From: Anthopleura xanthogrammica | Lineage: Eukaryota; Cnidaria; Anthozoa; Actiniaria; Actiniidae | Reading direction: 5' to 3' | Assembly (NCBI GenBank): GCA_964019055.1 | Contig: CAXHSA010000070.1 | Coordinates: 1-64,000, forward strand | DNA length: 64,000 nucleotides | Shown here: piece by piece, positions 1-12,601 of the stretch | How positions within the stretch are numbered: position 1 is the stretch's first letter | Layout of the letters: each line of letters starts with the position of its first letter | Position numbers and translations under genes: made by a program | The notes under the pieces: generated by a model | The model's input: only the letters and a program-made list of their open reading frames with translations | The model's database searches: none | What the model was told of the DNA's origin: nothing

Positions 1-2401
1 TGGTTTCAGCAAACAGGTCCTACCGTCAGCGAAAAACCTAGTTTTGAGAGCCAAAATGGCCATTTTTCAGTTTTTTGGGCTAAAAAGGTTTTTTTTCTAG
101 CAAAACAGTGTTTTTGACAACCAAAATGTGCTTTTCTCGCCCAAAAGGTGCGTTTAGCAGTGAAAAAGTGGTGTTTTGGGCCAAAGAAAATTCTCAGCAA
201 AATTCCAATTTTGTCAGCAAAAAACAGTTTTTTTGACCAAAAAGCACCTTTTCTCAGCCAAAACCCCATTTTTTTTCGCCAAAACGTCGTGTTTTTATCT
301 TGTGAGGTCTTTTCAGGAGCAAAAAGTGGTGGTTTCAGCAAACAGGTCCTACCGTCAGCGAAAAACCTAGTTTTGAGAGCCAAAATGGCCATTTTCAGTT
401 TTTTGGGCTAAAAAGGTTTTTTTTCTAGCAAAACAGTGTTTTTGACACCCAAAATGTGCTTTTCTCGCCCAAAAGGTGCGTTTAGCAGTGAAAAAGTGGT
501 GTTTTGGGCCAAAGAAAATTCTCAGCAAAATTCCAATTTTGTCAGCAAAAAACAGTTTTTTTGACCAAAAAGCACCTTTTCTCAGCCAAAACCCCATTTT
601 TTTTCGCCAAAACGTCGTGTTTTTATCTTGTGAGGTCTTTTCAGGAGCAAAAAGTGGTGGTTTCAGCAAACAGGTCCTACCGTCAGCGAAAAACCTAGTT
701 TTGAGAGCCAAAATGGCCATTTTTCAGTTTTTTGGGCTAAAAAGGTTTTTTTTCTAGCAAAACAGTGTTTTTGACACCCAAAATGTGCTTTTCTCGCCCA
801 AAAGGTGCGTTTAGCAGTGAAAAAGTGGTGTTTTGGGCCAAAGAAAATTCTCAGCAAAATTCCAATTTTGTCAGCAAAAAACAGTTTTTTGGACCAAAAA
901 GCACCTTTTCTCAGCCAAAACCCCATTTTTTTTCGCCAAAACGTCGTGTTTTTATCTTGTGAGGTCTTTTCAGGAGCAAAAAGTGGTGGTTTCAGCAAAC
1001 AGGTCCTACCGTCAGCGAAAAACCTAGTTTTGAGAGCCAAAATGGCCATTTTTCAGTTTTTTGGGCTAAAAAGGTTTTTTTTCTAGCAAAACAGTGTTTT
1101 TGACACCCAAAATGTGCTTTTCTCGCCCAAAAGGTGCGTTTAGCAGTGAAAAAGTGGTGTTTTGGGCCAAAGAAAATTCTCAGCAAAATTCCAATTTTGT
1201 CAGCAAAAAACAGTTTTTTTGGACCAAAAAGCACCTTTTCTCAGCCAAAACCCCATTTTTTTTCGCCAAAACGTCGTGTTTTTATCTTGTGAGGTCTTTT
1301 CAGGAGCAAAAAGTGGTGGTTTCAGCAAACAGGTCCTACCGTCAGCGAAAAACCTAGTTTTGAGAGCCAAAATGGCCATTTTTCAGTTTTTTGGGCTAAA
1401 AAGGTTTTTTTTCTAGCAAAACAGTGTTTTTGACACCCAAAATGTGCTTTTCTCGCCCAAAAGGTGCGTTTAGCAGTGAAAAAGTGGTGTTTTGGCCAAA
1501 GAAAATTCTCAGCAAAATTCCAATTTTGTCAGCAAAAAACAGTTTTTTTGACCAAAAAGCACCTTTTCTCAGCCAAAACCCCATTTTTTTTCGCCAAAAC
1601 GTCGTGTTTTTATCTTGTGAGGTCTTTTCAGGAGCAAAAAGTGGTGGTTTCAGCAAACAGGTCCTACCGTCAGCGAAAAACCTAGTTTTGAGAGCCAAAA
1701 TGGCCATTTTTCAGTTTTTTGGGCTAAAAAGGTTTTTTTTCTAGCAAAACAGTGTTTTTGACACCCAAAATGTGCTTTTCTCGCCCAAAAGGTGCGTTTA
1801 GCAGTGAAAAAGTGGTGTTTTGGGCCAAAGAAAATTCTCAGCAAAATTCCAATTTTGTCAGCAAAAAACAGTTTTTTTGACCAAAAAGCACCTTTTCTCA
1901 GCCAAAACCCCATTTTTTTTTCGCCAAAACGTCGTGTTTTTATCTTGTGAGGTCTTTTCAGGAGCAAAAAGTGGTGGTTTCAGCAAACAGGTCCTACCGT
2001 CAGCGAAAAACCTAGTTTTGAGAGCCAAAATGGCCATTTTTCAGTTTTTTGGGCTAAAAAGGTTTTTTTTCTAGCAAAACAGTGTTTTTGACACCCAAAA
2101 TGTGCTTTTCTCGCCCAAAAGGTGCGTTTAGCAGTGAAAAAGTGGTGTTTTGGGCCAAAGAAAATTCTCAGCAAAATTCCAATTTTGTCAGCAAAAAACA
2201 GTTTTTTTGACCAAAAAGCACCTTTTCTCAGCCAAAACCCCATTTTTTTTCGCCAAAACGTCGTGTTTTTATCTTGTGAGGTCTTTTCAGGAGCAAAAAG
2301 TGGTGGTTTCAGCAAACAGGTCCTACCGTCAGCGAAAAACCTAGTTTTGAGAGCCAAAATGGCCATTTTTCAGTTTTTTGGGCTAAAAAGGTTTTTTTTC
2401 T

Positions 2402-2730
2402 AGCAAAACAGTGTTTTTGACACCCAAAATGTGCTTTTCTCGCCCAAAAGGTGCGTTTAGCAGTGAAAAAGTGGTGTTTTGGGCCAAAGAAAATTCTCAG
2501 CAAAATTCCAATTTTGTCAGCAAAAAACAGTTTTTTTGACCAAAAAGCACCTTTTCTCAGCCAAAACCCCATTTTTTTTCGCCAAAACGTCGTGTTTTTA
2601 TCTTGTGAGGTCTTTTCAGGAGCAAAAAGTGGTGGTTTCAGCAAACAGGTCCTACCGTCAGCGAAAAACCTAGTTTTGAGAGCCAAAATGGCCATTTTTC
2701 AGTTTTTTGGGCTAAAAAGGTTTTTTTTCT
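2402..2730. repeat. Representative satellite monomer (329 bp)
   Basis: Chosen as a typical unit, starting at 'agcaaaacagtg'. It holds 127 G+C of 329 bases by manual count. It resolves into about 15 degenerate subunits of roughly 21-22 bp, each with the plan 'agc/gcc', A3-6, five to seven mixed bases, T3-8. Examples are 'aaaatgtgctttt', 'aaaaggtgcgttt', 'aaaattccaatttt', 'aaaacgtcgtgttttt' and 'aaaaacctagtttt'. Subunits occur in both orientations: 'aaaaggtgc' at 2446-2454 is the reverse complement of 'gcacctttt' at 2547-2555. One subunit is a perfect 14-bp palindrome, AAAATGGCCATTTT (2685-2698). The T/G site that types copies is base 2537 (unit position 136). The unit is 109 codons plus two bases, so no reading frame can continue from copy to copy. 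Confidence 0.93.
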
Positions 2731-3144
2731 AGCAAAACAGTGTTTTTGACACCCAAAATGTGCTTTTCTCGCCCAAAAGGTGCGTTTAGCAGTGAAAAAG
2801 TGGTGTTTTGGGCCAAAGAAAATTCTCAGCAAAATTCCAATTTTGTCAGCAAAAAACAGTTTTTTTGACCAAAAAGCACCTTTTCTCAGCCAAAACCCCA
2901 TTTTTTTTCGCCAAAACGTCGTGTTTTTATCTTGTGAGGTCTTTTCAGGAGCAAAAAGTGGTGGTTTCAGCAAACAGGTCCTACCGTCAGCGAAAAACCT
3001 AGTTTTGAGAGCCAAAATGGCCATTTTTCAGTTTTTTGGGCTAAAAAGGTTTTTTTTCTAGCAAAACAGTGTTTTTGACACCCAAAATGTGCTTTTCTCG
3101 CCCAAAAGGTGCGTTTAGCAGTGAAAAAGTGGTGTTTTGGGCCA

Positions 3145-3204
3145 AAGAAAATTCTCAGCAAAATTCCAATTTTGAAGAAAATTCTCAGCAAAATTCCAAT
3201 TTTG
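3145..3204. repeat. 30-bp tandem duplication inside a scrambled satellite monomer
   Basis: The segment running from 'aagaaaattctcagc' to 'attccaattttg' is present twice in a row (3145-3174 and 3175-3204). The same monomer then lacks most of the 'cagttttttt' block (near 3210-3220), has one C fewer in the C run near 3246, one T fewer near 3291, and loses about 18 bp between 'ccattttcagg' and the T run near 3375-3385. Several independent changes in one unit, between near-consensus neighbours, mark it as an outlier. Confidence 0.9.
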
Positions 3205-6200
3205 TCAGCAAAAAATTTTGAAAAAGCACCTTTTCTCAGCCAAAACCCATTTTTTTTCGCCAAAACGTCGTGTTTTTATCTTGTGAGGTCTTTCAGGAGC
3301 AAAAAGTGGTGGTTTCAGCAAACAGGTCCTACCGTCAGCGAAAAACCTAGTTTTGAGAGCCAAAATGGCCATTTTCAGGTTTTTTTTCTAGCAAAACAGT
3401 GTTTTTGACACCCAAAATGTGCTTTTCTCGCCCAAAAGGTGCGTTTAGCAGTGAAAAAGTGGTGTTTTGGGCCAAAGAAAATTCTCAGCAAAATTCCAAT
3501 TTTGTCAGCAAAAAACAGTTTTTTTGACCAAAAAGCACCTTTTCTCAGCCAAAACCCCATTTTTTTTCGCCAAAACGTCGTGTTTTTATCTTGTGAGGTC
3601 TTTTCAGGAGCAAAAAGTGGTGGTTTCAGCAAACAGGTCCTACCGTCAGCGAAAAACCTAGTTTTGAGAGCCAAAATGGCCATTTTTCAGTTTTTTGGGC
3701 TAAAAAGGTTTTTTTTCTAGCAAAACAGTGTTTTTGACACCCAAAATGTGCTTTTCTCGCCCAAAAGGTGCGTTTAGCAGTGAAAAAGTGGTGTTTTGGG
3801 CCAAAGAAAATTCTCAGCAAAATTCCAATTTTGTCAGCAAAAAACAGTTTTTTTGACCAAAAAGCACCTTTTCTCAGCCAAAACCCCATTTTTTTTCGCC
3901 AAAACGTCGTGTTTTTATCTTGTGAGGTCTTTTCAGGAGCAAAAAGTGGTGGTTTCAGCAAACAGGTCCTACCGTCAGCGAAAAACCTAGTTTTGAGAGC
4001 CAAAATGGCCATTTTTCAGTTTTTTGGGCTAAAAAGGTTTTTTTTCTAGCAAAACAGTGTTTTTGACACCCAAAATGTGCTTTTCTCGCCCAAAAGGTGC
4101 GTTTAGCAGTGAAAAAGTGGTGTTTTGGGCCAAAGAAAATTCTCAGCAAAATTCCAATTTTGTCAGCAAAAAACAGTTTTTTTGACCAAAAAGCACCTTT
4201 TCTCAGCCAAAACCCCATTTTTTTTCGCCAAAACGTCGTGTTTTTATCTTGTGAGGTCTTTTCAGGCAGCAAAAAGTGGTGGTTTCAGCAAACAGGTCCT
4301 ACCGTCAGCGAAAAACCTAGTTTTGAGAGCCAAAATGGCCATTTTTCAGTTTTTTGGGCTAAAAAGGTTTTTTTTCTAGCAAAACAGTGTTTTTGACACC
4401 CAAAATGTGCTTTTCTCGCCCAAAAGGTGCGTTTAGCAGTGAAAAAGTGGTGTTTTCGGCCAAAGAAAATTCTCAGCAAAATTCCAATTTTGTCAGCAAA
4501 AAACAGTTTTTTTGACCAAAAAGCACCTTTTCTCAGCCAAAACCCCATTTTTTTTCGCCAAAACGTCGTGTTTTTATCTTGTGAGGTCTTTTCAGGAGCA
4601 AAAAGTGGTGGTTTCAGCAAACAGGTCCTACCGTCAGCGAAAAACCTAGTTTTGAGAGCCAAAATGGCCATTTTTCAGTTTTTTGGGCTAAAAAGGTTTT
4701 TTTTCTAGCAAAACAGTGTTTTTGACACCCAAAATGTGCTTTTCTCGCCCAAAAGGTGCGTTTAGCAGTGAAAAAGTGGTGTTTTGGGCCAAAGAAAATT
4801 CTCAGCAAAATTCCAATTTTGTCAGCAAAAAACAGTTTTTTTGACCAAAAAGCACCTTTTCTCAGCCAAAACCCCATTTTTTTTCGCCAAAACGTCGTGT
4901 TTTTATCTTGTGAGGTCTTTTCAGGAGCAAAAAGTGGTGGTTTCAGCAAACAGGTCCTACCGTCAGCGAAAAACCTAGTTTTGAGAGCCAAAATGGCCAT
5001 TTTTCAGTTTTTTGGGCTAAAAAGGTTTTTTTTCTAGCAAAACAGTGTTTTTGACACCCAAAATGTGCTTTTTCGCCCAAAAGGTGCGTTTAGCAGTGAA
5101 AAAGTGGTGTTTTGGGCCAAAGAAAATTCTCAGCAAAATTCCAATTTTGTCAGCAAAAAACAGTTTTTTGGACCAAAAAGCACCTTTTCTCAGCCAAAAC
5201 CCCATTTTTTTTCGCCAAAACGTCGTGTTTTTATCTTGTGAGGTCTTTTCAGGAGCAAAAAGTGGTGGTTTCAGCAAACAGGTCCTACCGTAAGCGAAAA
5301 ACCTAGTTTTGAGAGCCAAAATGGCCATTTTTCAGTTTTTTGGGCTAAAAAGGTTTTTTTTCTAGCAAAACAGTGTTTTTGACACCCAAAATGTGCTTTT
5401 CTCGCCCAAAAGGTGCGTTTAGCAGTGAAAAAGTGGTGTTTTGGGCCAAAGAAAATTCTCAGCAAAATTCCAATTTTGTCAGCAAAAAACAGTTTTTTGG
5501 ACCAAAAAGCACCTTTTCTCAGCCAAAACCCCATTTTTTTTCGCCAAAACGTCGTGTTTTTATCTTGTGAGGTCTTTTCAGGAGCAAAAAGTGGTGGTTT
5601 CAGCAAACAGGTCCTACCGTCAGCGAAAAACCTAGTTTTGAGAGCCAAAATGGCCATTTTTCAGTTTTTTGGGCTAAAAAGGTTTTTTTTCTAGCAAAAC
5701 AGTGTTTTTGACACCCAAAATGTGCTTTTCTCGCCCAAAAGGTGCGTTTAGCAGTGAAAAAGTGGTGTTTTGGGCCAAAGAAAATTCTCAGCAAAATTCC
5801 AATTTTGTCAGCAAAAAACAGTTTTTTGGACCAAAAAGCACCTTTTCTCAGCCAAAACCCCATTTTTTTTCGCCAAAACGTCGTGTTTTTATCTTGTGAG
5901 GTCTTTTCAGGAGCAAAAAGTGGTGGTTTCAGCAAACAGGTCCTACCGTCAGCGAAAAACCTAGTTTTGAGAGCCAAAATGGCCATTTTTCAGTTTTTTG
6001 GGCTAAAAAGGTTTTTTTTCTAGCAAAACAGTGTTTTTGACACCCAAAATGTGCTTTTCTCGCCCAAAAGGTGCGTTTAGCAGTGAAAAAGTGGTGTTTT
6101 GGGCCAAAGAAAATTCTCAGCAAAATTCCAATTTTGTCAGCAAAAAACAGTTTTTTGGACCAAAAAGCACCTTTTCTCAGCCAAAACCCAATTTTTTTTC

Positions 6201-9200
6201 GCCAAAACGTCGTGTTTTTATCTTGTGAGGTCTTTTCAGGAGCAAAAAGTGGTGGTTTCAGCAAACAGGTCCTACCGTCAGCGAAAAACCTAGTTTTGAG
6301 AGCCAAAATGGCCATTTTTCAGTTTTTTGGGCTAAAAAGGTTTTTTTTCTAGCAAAACAGTGTTTTTGACACCCAAAATGTGCTTTTCTCGCCCAAAAGG
6401 TGCGTTTAGCAGTGAAAAAGTGGTGTTTTGGGCCAAAGAAAATTCTCAGCAAAATTCCAATTTTGTCAGCAAAAAACAGTTTTTTTGGACCAAAAAGCAC
6501 CTTTTCTCAGCCAAAACCCCATTTTTTTTCGCCAAAACGTCGTGTTTTTATCTTGTGAGGTCTTTTCAGGAGCAAAAAGTGGTGGTTTCAGCAAACAGGT
6601 CCTACCGTCAGCGAAAAACCTAGTTTTGAGAGCCAAAATGGCCATTTTTCAGTTTTTTGGGCTAAAAAGGTTTTTTTTCTAGCAAAACAGTGTTTTTGAC
6701 ACCCAAAATGTGCTTTTCTCGCCCAAAAGGTGCGTTTAGCAGTGAAAAAGTGGTGTTTTGGGCCAAAGAAAATTCTCAGCAAAATTCCAATTTTGTCAGC
6801 AAAAAACAGTTTTTTTGGACCAAAAAGCACCTTTTCTCAGCCAAAACCCCATTTTTTTTCGCCAAAACGTCGTGTTTTTATCTTGTGAGGTCTTTTCAGG
6901 AGCAAAAAGTGGTGGTTTCAGCAAACAGGTCCTACCGTCAGCGAAAAACCTAGTTTTGAGAGCCAAAATGGCCATTTTTCAGTTTTTTGGGCTAAAAAGG
7001 TTTTTTTTCTAGCAAAACAGTGTTTTTGACACCCAAAATGTGCTTTTCTCGCCCAAAAGGTGCGTTTAGCAGTGAAAAAGTGGTGTTTTGGGCCAAAGAA
7101 AATTCTCAGCAAAATTCCAATTTTGTCAGCAAAAAACAGTTTTTTGGACCAAAAAGCACCTTTTCTCAGCCAAAACCCCATTTTTTTTCGCCAAAACGTC
7201 GTGTTTTTATCTTGTGAGGTCTTTTCAGGAGCAAAAAGTGGTGGTTTCAGCAAACAGGTCCTACCGTCAGCGAAAAACCTAGTTTTGAGAGCCAAAATGG
7301 CCATTTTTCAGTTTTTGGGCTAAAAAGGTTTTTTTTCTAGCAAAACAGTGTTTTTGACACCCAAAATGTGCTTTTCTCGCCCAAAAGGTGCGTTTAGCAG
7401 TGAAAAAGTGGTGTTTTGGGCCAAAGAAAATTCTCAGCAAAATTCCAATTTTGTCAGCAAAAAACAGTTTTTTGGACCAAAAAGCACCTTTTCTCAGCCA
7501 AAACCCCATTTTTTTTCGCCAAAACGTCGTGTTTTTATCTTGTGAGGTCTTTTCAGGAGCAAAAAGTGGTGGTTTCAGCAAACAGGTCCTACCGTCAGCG
7601 AAAAACCTAGTTTTGAGAGCCAAAATGGCCATTTTTCAGTTTTTTGGGCTAAAAAGGTTTTTTTTCTAGCAAAACAGTGTTTTTGACACCCAAAATGTGC
7701 TTTTCTCGCCCAAAAGGTGCGTTTAGCAGTGAAAAAGTGGTGTTTTGGGCCAAAGAAAATTCTCAGCAAAATTCCAATTTTGTCAGCAAAAAACAGTTTT
7801 TTGGACCAAAAAGCACCTTTTCTCAGCCAAAACCCCATTTTTTTTCGCCAAAACGTCGTGTTTTTCTCTTGTGAGGTCTTTTCAGGAGCAAAAAGTGGTG
7901 GTTTCAGCAAACAGGTCCTACCGTCAGCGAAAAACCTAGTTTTGAGAGCCAAAATGGCCATTTTTCAGTTTTTTGGGCTAAAAAGGTTTTTTTTCTAGCA
8001 AAACAGTGTTTTTGACACCCAAAATGTGCTTTTCTCGCCCAAAAGGTGCGTTTAGCAGTGAAAAAGTGGTGTTTTGGGCCAAAGAAAATTCTCAGCAAAA
8101 TTCCAATTTTGTCAGCAAAAAACAGTTTTTTTGGACCAAAAAGCACCTTTTCGCAGCCAAAACCCCATTTTTTTTCGCCAAAACGTCGTGTTTTTATCTT
8201 GTGAGGTCTTTTCAGGAGCAAAAAGTGGTGGTTTCAGCAAACAGGTCCTACCGTCAGCGAAAAACCTAGTTTTGAGAGCCAAAATGGCCATTTTTCAGTT
8301 TTTTGGGCTAAAAAGGTTTTTTTTCTAGCAAAACAGTGTTTTTGACACCCAAAATGTGCTTTTCTCGCCCAAAAGGTGCGTTTAGCAGTGAAAAAGTGGT
8401 GTTTTGGGCCAAAGAAAATTCTCAGCAAAATTCCAATTTTGTCAGCAAAAAACAGTTTTTTTGACCAAAAAGCACCTTTTCTCAGCCAAAACCCCATTTT
8501 TTTTCGCCAAAACGTCGTGTTTTTATCTTGTGAGGTCTTTTCAGGAGCAAAAAGTGGTGGTTTCAGCAAACAGGTCCTACCGTCAGCGAAAAACCTAGTT
8601 TTGAGAGCCAAAATGGCCATTTTTCAGTTTTTTGGGCTAAAAAGGTTTTTTTTCTAGCAAAACAGTGTTTTTGACACCCAAAATGTGCTTTTCTCGCCCA
8701 AAAGGTGCGTTTAGCAGTGAAAAAGTGGTGTTTTGGGCCAAAGAAAATTCTCAGCAAAATTCCAATTTTGTCAGCAAAAAACAGTTTTTTTGACCAAAAA
8801 GCACCTTTTCTCAGCCAAAACCCCATTTTTTTTCGCCAAAACGTCGTGTTTTTATCTTGTGAGGTCTTTTCAGGAGCAAAAAGTGGTGGTTTCAGCAAAC
8901 AGGTCCTACCGTCAGCGAAAAACCTAGTTTTGAGAGCCAAAATGGCCATTTTTCAGTTTTTTGGGCTAAAAAGGTTTTTTTTCTAGCAAAACAGTGTTTT
9001 TGACACCCAAAATGTGCTTTTCTCGCCCAAAAGGTGCGTTTAGCAGTGAAAAAGTGGTGTTTTGGGCCAAAGAAAATTCTCAGCAAAATTCCAATTTTGT
9101 CAGCAAAAAACAGTTTTTTGGACCAAAAAGCACCTTTTCTCAGCCAAAACCCCATTTTTTTTCGCCAAAACGTCGTGTTTTTATCTTGTGAGGTCTTTTC

Positions 9201-12200
9201 AGGAGCAAAAAGTGGTGGTTTCAGCAAACAGGTCCTACCGTCAGCGAAAAACCTAGTTTTGAGAGCCAAAATGGCCATTTTTCAGTTTTTTGGGCTAAAA
9301 AGGTTTTTTTTCTAGCAAAACAGTGTTTTTGACACCCAAAATGTGCTTTTCTCGCCCAAAAGGTGCGTTTAGCAGTGAAAAAGTGGTGTTTTGGGCCAAA
9401 GAAAATTCTCAGCAAAATTCCAATTTTGTCAGCAAAAAACAGTTTTTTTGACCAAAAAGCACCTTTTCTCAGCCAAAACCCCATTTTTTTTCGCCAAAAC
9501 GTCGTGTTTTTATCTTGTGAGGTCTTTTCAGGAGCAAAAAGTGGTGGTTTCAGCAAACAGGTCCTACCGTCAGCGAAAAACCTAGTTTTGAGAGCCAAAA
9601 TGGCCATTTTTCAGTTTTTTGGGCTAAAAAGGTTTTTTTTCTAGCAAAACAGTGTTTTTGACACCCAAAATGTGCTTTTCTCGCCCAAAAGGTGCGTTTA
9701 GCAGTGAAAAAGTGGTGTTTTGGGCCAAAGAAAATTCTCAGCAAAATTCCAATTTTGTCAGCAAAAAACAGTTTTTTTGACCAAAAAGCACCTTTTCGCA
9801 GCCAAAACCCCATTTTTTTCGCCAAAACGTCGTGTTTTTATCTTGTGAGGTCTTTTCAGGAGCAAAAAGTGGTGGTTTCAGCAAACAGGTCCTACCGTCA
9901 GCGAAAAACCTAGTTTTGAGAGCCAAAATGGCCATTTTTCAGTTTTTTGGGCTAAAAAGGTTTTTTTTCTAGCAAAACAGTGTTTTTGACACCCAAAATG
10001 TGCTTTTCTCGCCCAAAAGGTGCGTTTAGCAGTGAAAAAGTGGTGTTTTGGGCCAAAGAAAATTCTCAGCAAAATTCCAATTTTGTCAGCAAAAAACAGT
10101 TTTTTGGACCAAAAAGCACCTTTTCTCAGCCAAAACCCCATTTTTTTTCGCCAAAACGTCGTGTTTTTATCTTGTGAGGTCTTTTCAGGAGCAAAAAGTG
10201 GTGGTTTCAGCAAACAGGTCCTACCGTCAGCGAAAAACCTAGTTTTGAGAGCCAAAATGGCCATTTTTCAGTTTTTTGGGCTAAAAAGGTTTTTTTTCTA
10301 GCAAAACAGTGTTTTTGACACCCAAAATGTGCTTTTCTCGCCCAAAAGGTGCGTTTAGCAGTGAAAAAGTGGTGTTTTGGGCCAAAGAAAATTCTCAGCA
10401 AAATTCCAATTTTGTCAGCAAAAAACAGTTTTTTTGACCAAAAAGCACCTTTTCGCAGCCAAAACCCCATTTTTTTTCGCCAAAACGTCGTGTTTTTATC
10501 TTGTGAGGTCTTTTCAGGAGCAAAAAGTGGTGGTTTCAGCAAACAGGTCCTACCGTCAGCGAAAAACCTAGTTTTGAGAGCCAAAATGGCCATTTTTCAG
10601 TTTTTTGGGCTAAAAAGGTTTTTTTTCTAGCAAAACAGTGTTTTTGACACCCAAAATGTGCTTTTCTCGCCCAAAAGGTGCGTTTAGCAGTGAAAAAGTG
10701 GTGTTTTGGGCCAAAGAAAATTCTCAGCAAAATTCCAATTTTGTCAGCAAAAAACAGTTTTTTTGACCAAAAAGCACCTTTTCTCAGCCAAAACCCCATT
10801 TTTTTTCGCCAAAACGTCGTGTTTTTATCTTGTGAGGTCTTTTCAGGAGCAAAAAGTGGTGGTTTCAGCAAACAGGTCCTACCGTCAGCGAAAAACCTAG
10901 TTTTGAGAGCCAAAATGGCCATTTTTCAGTTTTTTGGGCTAAAAAGGTTTTTTTTCTAGCAAAACAGTGTTTTTGACACCCAAAATGTGCTTTTCTCGCC
11001 CAAAAGGTGCGTTTAGCAGTGAAAAAGTGGTGTTTTGGGCCAAAGAAAATTCTCAGCAAAATTCCAATTTTGTCAGCAAAAAACAGTTTTTTGGACCAAA
11101 AAGCACCTTTTCTCAGCCAAAACCCCATTTTTTTTCGCCAAAACGTCGTGTTTTTATCTTGTGAGGTCTTTTCAGGAGCAAAAAGTGGTGGTTTCAGCAA
11201 ACAGGTCCTACCGTCAGCGAAAAACCTAGTTTTGAGAGCCAAAATGGCCATTTTCAGTTTTTTGGGCTAAAAAGGTTTTTTTTCTAGCAAAACAGTGTTT
11301 TTGACACCCAAAATGTGCTTTTCTCGCCCAAAAGGTGCGTTTAGCAGTGAAAAAGTGGTGTTTTGGGCCAAAGAAAATTCTCAGCAAAATTCCAATTTTG
11401 TCAGCAAAAAACAGTTTTTTGGACCAAAAAGCACCTTTTCTCAGCCAAAACCCCATTTTTTTTCGCCAAAACGTCGTGTTTTTATCTTGTGAGGTCTTTT
11501 CAGGAGCAAAAAGTGGTGGTTTCAGCAAACAGGTCCTACCGTCAGCGAAAAACCTAGTTTTGAGAGCCAAAATGGCCATTTTTCAGTTTTTTGGGCTAAA
11601 AAGGTTTTTTTTCTAGCAAAACAGTGTTTTTGACACCCAAAATGTGCTTTTCTCGCCCAAAAGGTGCGTTTAGCAGTGAAAAAGTGGTGTTTTGGGCCAA
11701 AGAAAATTCTCAGCAAAATTCCAATTTTGTCAGCAAAAAACAGTTTTTTGACCAAAAAGCACCTTTTCTCAGCCAAAACCCCATTTTTTTTCGCCAAAAC
11801 GTCGTGTTTTTATCTTGTGAGGTCTTTTCAGGAGCAAAAAGTGGTGGTTTCAGCAAACAGGTCCTACCGTCAGCGAAAAACCTAGTTTTGAGAGCCAAAA
11901 TGGCCATTTTTCAGTTTTTTGGGCTAAAAAGGTTTTTTTTCTAGCAAAACAGTGTTTTTGACACCCAAAATGTGCTTTTCTCGCCCAAAAGGTGCGTTTA
12001 GCAGTGAAAAAGTGGTGTTTTGGGCCAAAGAAAATTCTCAGCAAAATTCCAATTTTGTCAGCAAAAAACAGTTTTTTTGACCAAAAAGCACCTTTTCTCA
12101 GCCAAAACCCCATTTTTTTTCGCCAAAACGTCGTGTTTTTATCTTGTGAGGTCTTTTCAGGAGCAAAAAGTGGTGGTTTCAGCAAACAGGTCCTACCGTC

Positions 12201-12601
12201 AGCGAAAAACCTAGTTTTGAGAGCCAAAATGGCCATTTTTCAGTTTTTTGGGCTAAAAAGGTTTTTTTTCTAGCAAAACAGTGTTTTTGACACCCAAAAT
12301 GTGCTTTTCTCGCCCAAAAGGTGCGTTTAGCAGTGAAAAAGTGGTGTTTTGGGCCAAAGAAAATTCTCAGCAAAATTCCAATTTTGTCAGCAAAAAACAG
12401 TTTTTTTGGACCAAAAAGCACCTTTTCTCAGCCAAAACCCCATTTTTTTTCGCCAAAACGTCGTGTTTTTATCTTGTGAGGTCTTTTCAGGAGCAAAAAG
12501 TGGTGGTTTCAGCAAACAGGTCCTACCGTCAGCGAAAAACCTAGTTTTGAGAGCCAAAATGGCCATTTTTCAGTTTTTTGGGCTAAAAAGGTTTTTTTTC
12601 T

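Noticed and set aside
6..392. Recurring 128-codon minus-strand frame and 93- and 64-codon plus-strand frames as genes
   Set aside because: They recur with every satellite unit, overlap each other on both strands, shift frame between 329-bp units and have no recognisable domain. They are by-products of a stop-poor repeat.
2569..2600. CENP-B box in 'ttcgccaaaacgtcg'
   Set aside because: The TTCG and the A four bases later fit the core pattern, but the required CGGG is GTCG here. The match is too weak to call.
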